From an uncultured Verrucomicrobiota bacterium (GTDB lineage: Bacteria > Verrucomicrobiota > Verrucomicrobiae > Opitutales > Opitutaceae): DNA of 10,230 bases. The translations under genes and the position numbers were made by a program. The notes beneath the pieces were generated by a model. The model saw nothing but the letters and a program-made list of their open reading frames with translations. It did not search any database and was not told the origin of the DNA. This document shows positions 7,638-10,230 of the stretch, in pieces; positions within the stretch are counted from its first letter, which is position 1, and every line of letters starts with the position of its first letter. Location: assembly GCA_946482165.1 (NCBI GenBank), contig CAMLQS010000174.1:1-10230 (forward strand), read 5' to 3'.

Positions 7638-7668
7638 TCTATAACGCTCCGCCAAGCGAAGTCGCCAA
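7638..7668 (-). promoter_or_regulatory. Possible promoter of the sigma-kinase operon
   Basis: On the minus strand TTGGCG (7663-7668) and TATAGA (7638-7643) are separated by 19 bases, which is long for a housekeeping promoter, and lie about 75 bases upstream of the sigma-factor ATG. The -10 is a good match (TATAGA against TATAAT). The -35 hexamer lies in one of two direct copies of CGCCAAGC (7650-7657 and 7663-7670, plus-strand reading). This is a plausible but unproven promoter. Confidence 0.3.
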
Positions 7669-7917
7669 GCTGATGAAATCCGAGCGAAGAAACGCCGCGG
7701 GGGAACGACGAAGCGAACGCGCAAGAAGCGGGAGACGTGTCACGCGAGCAGATGCCGGACCCTCGATGGCGACGGTGCGCAGCTCGGCGGGCCGGGCTTT
7801 CGTTCACCGAGGCGATTTCGCTCCAGGCATCCAGGACGAGCGGGTGGCTGAAGGTCGCGCATAAATATTCTTTGCCGAAGTGGAGGCGCTGCGGGGCGTG
7901 TGGTTGCGTGGCGAATC

Positions 7918-7967
7918 TTGCGCGTTTCAGGGACTGTTTTGCGCATTTCTTCAGTAGGGCGCATTCT
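7918..7967 (+). promoter_or_regulatory. Cluster of repeated GCGC(A/G)TT motifs upstream of the 8073 gene
   Basis: TTGCGCGTTTC at 7918-7928 and TTGCGCATTTC at 7939-7949 are direct repeats 21 bases apart, two helical turns. A third, weaker copy, GCGCATTCT, starts at 7959. The cluster ends about 105 bases before the start codon, where an activator or sigma-binding site could lie. A GC-rich background makes short GCGC repeats fairly likely, so this is tentative. Confidence 0.25.
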
Positions 7968-8072
7968 CGATCGGGGATATTCTCATTCGTCTCAACACCG
8001 CTCGCTCCTCGGCGAATCAGCTCTCGGAGCAAACTCGAATACCAACCTCAGATTTTTCACCCCAAAAACAAA

Positions 8073-9023
8073 ATGAATCCGTCCTGCCCTCCTGCTTCGG
8101 TCGCGCGTCGCATCGCCACGCTCGCTTTCCTCGCGCTCCCTGTCCTCCATGCTTCGGCCGCCGTTATCGTTCAAACGGCTAACGACGGCACCAATGGAAA
8201 TTGGAACACCCGTGCCATATGGGGCACGCCCGCCGCCACGCCGACGGCCGGCAACGATTACGTCACCGGCACCGGTTTCGCCGCCGCTGGTGCGACGAAC
8301 CTGGGAGTCAGTGTCACCGGGCGCATTCGCGACACCGGTGTCGCCCCCTTCGCCGGCGATTCCTTGACCATCGTCTCAGGCAGCGAGCTTCTTTTGAAGA
8401 ACCTCTCAACGACTTCCACCGCCAACATCATCCTGAACGGCGGCGTGATTCGTTACGCTCCCACCGGTGGCAACGCGGCCACCTTGGCCGGGAACTTGGA
8501 TGTCGCCGCCGAATCCTATCTCGGCACCAACAACGGTGTCGTCACCACCTTCACGGTGGCTGCGGCGCTTACGGGCAACAGCATCCTTCACGTCGCGGCC
8601 GGCGCGGGAGACGCCTCTAATCTGAGCAGCACGATCAGTTTCACCGGAGATCTCTCTGGTTTCACCGGGACATTCAATCTCGGTGGCGGCACGAGGACCG
8701 GCGGGGCCAAGGATGCCACCTTGGATTTCGGTCAGGATTATGTCCTGCCGAGCGTGTCCTTGAGGATGGGCGAGACCGCTTCGGCGGACTTCCTCAATCT
8801 GGATCAAAACCTTACCTTTGGCTCGTTCAGTTTCGCCTCCACCGCGCTTCCGGCGGGCACCTATTCCGCAGCCGCTTTGAACGGGCTCTTCGGCAACGGC
8901 AGCCAGTTCATCGATCTCGCCGGCACCCACACGTTTACCGTGGTTCCCGAGCCCAGTGCCGCCGCGCTGCTTGCCGGCGTTGGCTGCTGCCTCGTGGTTT
9001 TGGGCCGCCGTCGTCGCCGCTGA
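8073..9023 (+). CDS. PEP-CTERM protein with beta-helix (autotransporter-passenger-like) body
   Basis: The product is 316 aa. The ATG at 8073 gives MNPSCPP followed by a signal peptide (Arg-Arg at 12-13, hydrophobic 14-25, cleavage near ASA-A at about 29-30). The frame is open far upstream, but that part is Arg-rich noise. The body (31-285) is Gly/Thr/Ala/Asn-rich with short hydrophobic strands such as GDSLTIVSGSELLLKNL, TANIILNGGVIRYA and TISFTGDLSGFTGTFNLGGG. This is the pattern of right-handed beta-helix proteins with autotransporter-type passenger repeats common among Verrucomicrobiota PEP-CTERM proteins. The end is VPEPSAAALLAG, a hydrophobic helix containing two adjacent Cys, then GRRRRR (motif 291-316), predicting exosortase sorting to the envelope. 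No catalytic motif is visible, and a structural or adhesive role is inferred. A strong terminator hairpin follows 26 bases after the stop. Confidence 0.92.
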   Translation: MNPSCPPASVARRIATLAFLALPVLHASAAVIVQTANDGTNGNWNTRAIWGTPAATPTAGNDYVTGTGFAAAGATNLGVSVTGRIRDTGVAPFAGDSLTIVSGSELLLKNLSTTSTANIILNGGVIRYAPTGGNAATLAGNLDVAAESYLGTNNGVVTTFTVAAALTGNSILHVAAGAGDASNLSSTISFTGDLSGFTGTFNLGGGTRTGGAKDATLDFGQDYVLPSVSLRMGETASADFLNLDQNLTFGSFSFASTALPAGTYSAAALNGLFGNGSQFIDLAGTHTFTVVPEPSAAALLAGVGCCLVVLGRRRRR

Positions 9024-9049
9024 AGTCGCGTGGTCCGCTCAACGTTTCG

Positions 9050-9076
9050 GGCCGGGCGTGCCATCGCCCGGCCTTT
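9050..9076 (+). terminator. GC-rich hairpin terminator after the beta-helix PEP-CTERM gene
   Basis: GGCCGGGCG (9050-9058), loop TGCCAT, then CGCCCGGCC (9065-9073) form a perfect 9-bp stem, followed by TTT. It begins 27 bases after the stop codon. The T-run is short, but the very stable stem and its position make termination likely. Confidence 0.75.
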
Positions 9077-9079
9077 GCC

Positions 9080-9109
9080 GACCACGTCCGCATTAATGCG
9101 GCCGTGGTC
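9080..9109. repeat. 30-bp near-perfect palindrome centred on CATTAATG
   Basis: The left half is GACCACGTCCGCATT and the right half is its reverse complement except for one position (T9087 facing C9102). Fourteen of fifteen base pairs match, with no spacer. It starts 3 bases after the T-run of the terminator hairpin and ends 92 bases before the ATG at 9202. It could be a second terminator or RNA stabiliser (TGTTTT follows at 9114-9119), or an operator for a dimeric regulator of the 9202 gene. The sequence alone does not decide. Confidence 0.9.
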
Positions 9110-9201
9110 TACATGTTTTCTGGGGCCGGGGCGTGGTCCTTCACTGCTTTGATCTCCGGATAGCCTCCCCGCCGGGTTCATCGATTCTGGTCTGTATTCG
9201 C

Positions 9202-10230
9202 ATGCTCATGACAGCTCATCGGTTTAGATTTATTTTCCCCTGGCTTTTGATGGCCTCGTTTTGTTTCACCGCCATCTCACCGGCGACGGCTCTAACCATC
9301 CGCGCGGACCTTGACGGCGGCGCCGGGTCCTCCGGCGTCGACCAATATCCGGGCGCGGCCGGAGTGGGCTGGGCCGCCGGCTGGATCACCGCCGGCACCG
9401 TCGCCGCGGCCGCGGCCGACGACGCGCCACTGGAGGCGGGCGGAAACTTTCTGCGTCTCACGGCATCCGCCGTCGGGGATGTCGGCGCGGGGCGTGAATA
9501 CGTCGTGAGCAACGAGACCATGGGCGTCGCCCCGAACAAGACCCTCGTCCATCAGTTCACCTGCCGGCTCGACACGACGACCACGGGTTTTAACAGCACT
9601 ACGGATTATCTCACGCTAGCGGCGAACACCGGCGGCGGCGTCTTTACTTCACCTACGGCCACCTCGGTCCTTATCCGCGCCTACGGTGCTTCTCCGGCAT
9701 CCGGGAAAAACGGCATGGAGTGGCTGGTTTATAACGGGGGGCGCAACTCGGGCGCCTTCGACACGAATCTGTGGGTCAACACCGGCATGCCGCTGGTGCC
9801 GGGCACGGTTTACGACTTCACAATCGAGATCGATCCGTCATCGCGGACCTACTCGGTCACCATCTCCGATGGCACCAGCTCCACCACGACGCCAAATCTC
9901 GGCTTTCGCACGTCCTCCGCGGTGGTGCCGAACACCTTTTCCACCGTTATCCGCAAAAGCGCCGCAGGTGACGTTCTCCGATTCTCGCTTGATCAGCTAT
10001 CAGTAGAGCCCAAGACGCCCGATACCTACACACCGGCCGGGACCGCGCTGCCCTACGTGATCGACATGGTCTTGGACAATCCGGGAGAGGCCGCGACGAT
10101 CAGCCGCTTCAATGATCCCGCGTTTTTGCGCGACGCAGGATTCAAGGCCAAGGGATTCTCGCTCTTCGATTCCGGCACCCTTGCCGTGAACTGGGACTCC
10201 ATCAACCCCGAGATACTTCCGGTGGGCTCG
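9202..10230 (+). CDS. Secreted jelly-roll protein with an unassigned C-terminal domain, 3' end outside the window
   Basis: The frame is open from ATG at 9202 to the right edge: 343 codons, no stop. A second in-frame ATG at 9208 is equally possible. Residues 1-30 are a signal peptide (hydrophobic 10-25, cleavage near ATA-L). Residues 32-270 look like a LamG/concanavalin-type beta-sandwich: alternating hydrophobic strands, YDFTIEIDPSSRTYSVTISDG, and a closing FSLDQLSVEP. At about 271-285 a linker leads into a different segment, ALPYVIDMVLDNPGEA, then SRFNDPAFLRDAGFKAKGF and NWDSINPEILPVGS at the edge. That segment is hydrophobic-strand/helix alternating and looks like the first elements of an alpha/beta barrel, as in many glycoside hydrolases, but I do not recognise the family. 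No Shine-Dalgarno is visible. It is preceded by a terminator and a palindrome, so it is probably its own transcription unit. Confidence 0.85.
   Translation, partial: MLMTAHRFRFIFPWLLMASFCFTAISPATALTIRADLDGGAGSSGVDQYPGAAGVGWAAGWITAGTVAAAAADDAPLEAGGNFLRLTASAVGDVGAGREYVVSNETMGVAPNKTLVHQFTCRLDTTTTGFNSTTDYLTLAANTGGGVFTSPTATSVLIRAYGASPASGKNGMEWLVYNGGRNSGAFDTNLWVNTGMPLVPGTVYDFTIEIDPSSRTYSVTISDGTSSTTTPNLGFRTSSAVVPNTFSTVIRKSAAGDVLRFSLDQLSVEPKTPDTYTPAGTALPYVIDMVLDNPGEAATISRFNDPAFLRDAGFKAKGFSLFDSGTLAVNWDSINPEILPVGS

Larger units (their letters stand above)
7566..8072. other. 507-bp divergent intergenic region, no credible gene
   Basis: The region separates the minus-strand sigma factor from the plus-strand PEP-CTERM gene. 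Open frames on both strands here encode Arg-rich, low-complexity peptides with no recognisable family or signal, so I call none. It must hold promoters for both directions. Visible features are the TATAGA candidate for the sigma operon, an AT island around 7861-7870 (ATAAATATTC), three related GCGC(A/G)TT motifs at 7918-7967, and an A-rich leader just before the 8073 ATG. No hairpin with a T-run and no RNA gene was seen. Confidence 0.6.

Noticed and set aside
7563..7724. 53-residue N-terminal extension of the sigma factor
   Set aside because: The family normally begins just before the sigma-2 region, and the extension shows no homology and covers the TATAGA promoter candidate.
7616..7864. 82-codon plus-strand frame in the divergent intergenic region
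   Set aside because: It begins with GTG, is Arg/Ala-rich, has no ribosome-binding site or recognisable domain, and overlaps the likely sigma-operon promoter.
7737..8072. N-terminal extension of the beta-helix protein to the start at 7737
   Set aside because: The added 112 residues are low-complexity, and the signal peptide starts at the 8073 ATG.
1..10230. CRISPR array, tRNA/rRNA, insertion sequence, phage or toxin-antitoxin genes
   Set aside because: I found no regularly spaced repeats, transposase motifs, tRNA-like folds or other hallmark proteins in any frame.

Overview
The window looks like a chromosomal stretch from a high-GC, exosortase-bearing Verrucomicrobiota bacterium, most plausibly of the Opitutales/Opitutaceae type. 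This is an inference from three things. Two proteins end in the VPEPS...AALLAG plus poly-Arg form of the PEP-CTERM sorting signal. A TIGR02999-like ECF sigma factor sits directly upstream of a membrane Ser/Thr kinase whose layout is common in Verrucomicrobiota, Planctomycetota and Acidobacteriota. The secreted glycan-active proteins start without Shine-Dalgarno sequences. There is no rRNA, tRNA, CRISPR array, transposase or phage gene in the window.

Layout. Bases 1-3476 (minus) are the first 1158 codons of a large secreted GH31 glycosidase that runs off the left edge. Its TIM barrel most resembles alpha-xylosidases, and it carries an N-terminal jelly-roll-like domain, a PA14-like insertion, a DUF5110-like region and the start of an Fn3 domain. 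Bases 3590-4483 (minus) encode a free-standing PEP-CTERM surface protein whose whole body is a paralogue of that N-terminal domain. A strong intrinsic terminator lies between the two genes. Bases 4712-6949 (minus) encode a Ser/Thr protein kinase with a single membrane span and a TPR-like tail, and 7005-7565 (minus) encodes an ECF-type sigma factor; the two form a probable sigma-kinase operon. After a divergent 507-bp intergenic region, 8073-9023 (plus) encodes a second PEP-CTERM protein with a beta-helix (autotransporter-passenger-like) body. It is followed by a strong GC hairpin and, 3 bases beyond its T-run, by a 30-bp near-perfect palindrome. From 9202 to the right edge (plus) runs the first 343 codons of another secreted protein: a signal peptide, a jelly-roll-like domain, and the beginning of a conserved-looking domain I cannot name.

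How the parts may work together (inference). The GH31 enzyme and the 9202 protein look like extracellular glycan-processing proteins. The two PEP-CTERM proteins would be delivered to the envelope by an exosortase encoded elsewhere. The sigma-kinase pair, embedded between the surface-protein genes, is a candidate regulator of them, but nothing in the sequence proves this. The most notable points are the duplicated jelly-roll domain, found once with a sorting tail and once with a GH31 enzyme in place of that tail, the palindrome upstream of the 9202 gene, and the unassigned domain at the right edge.
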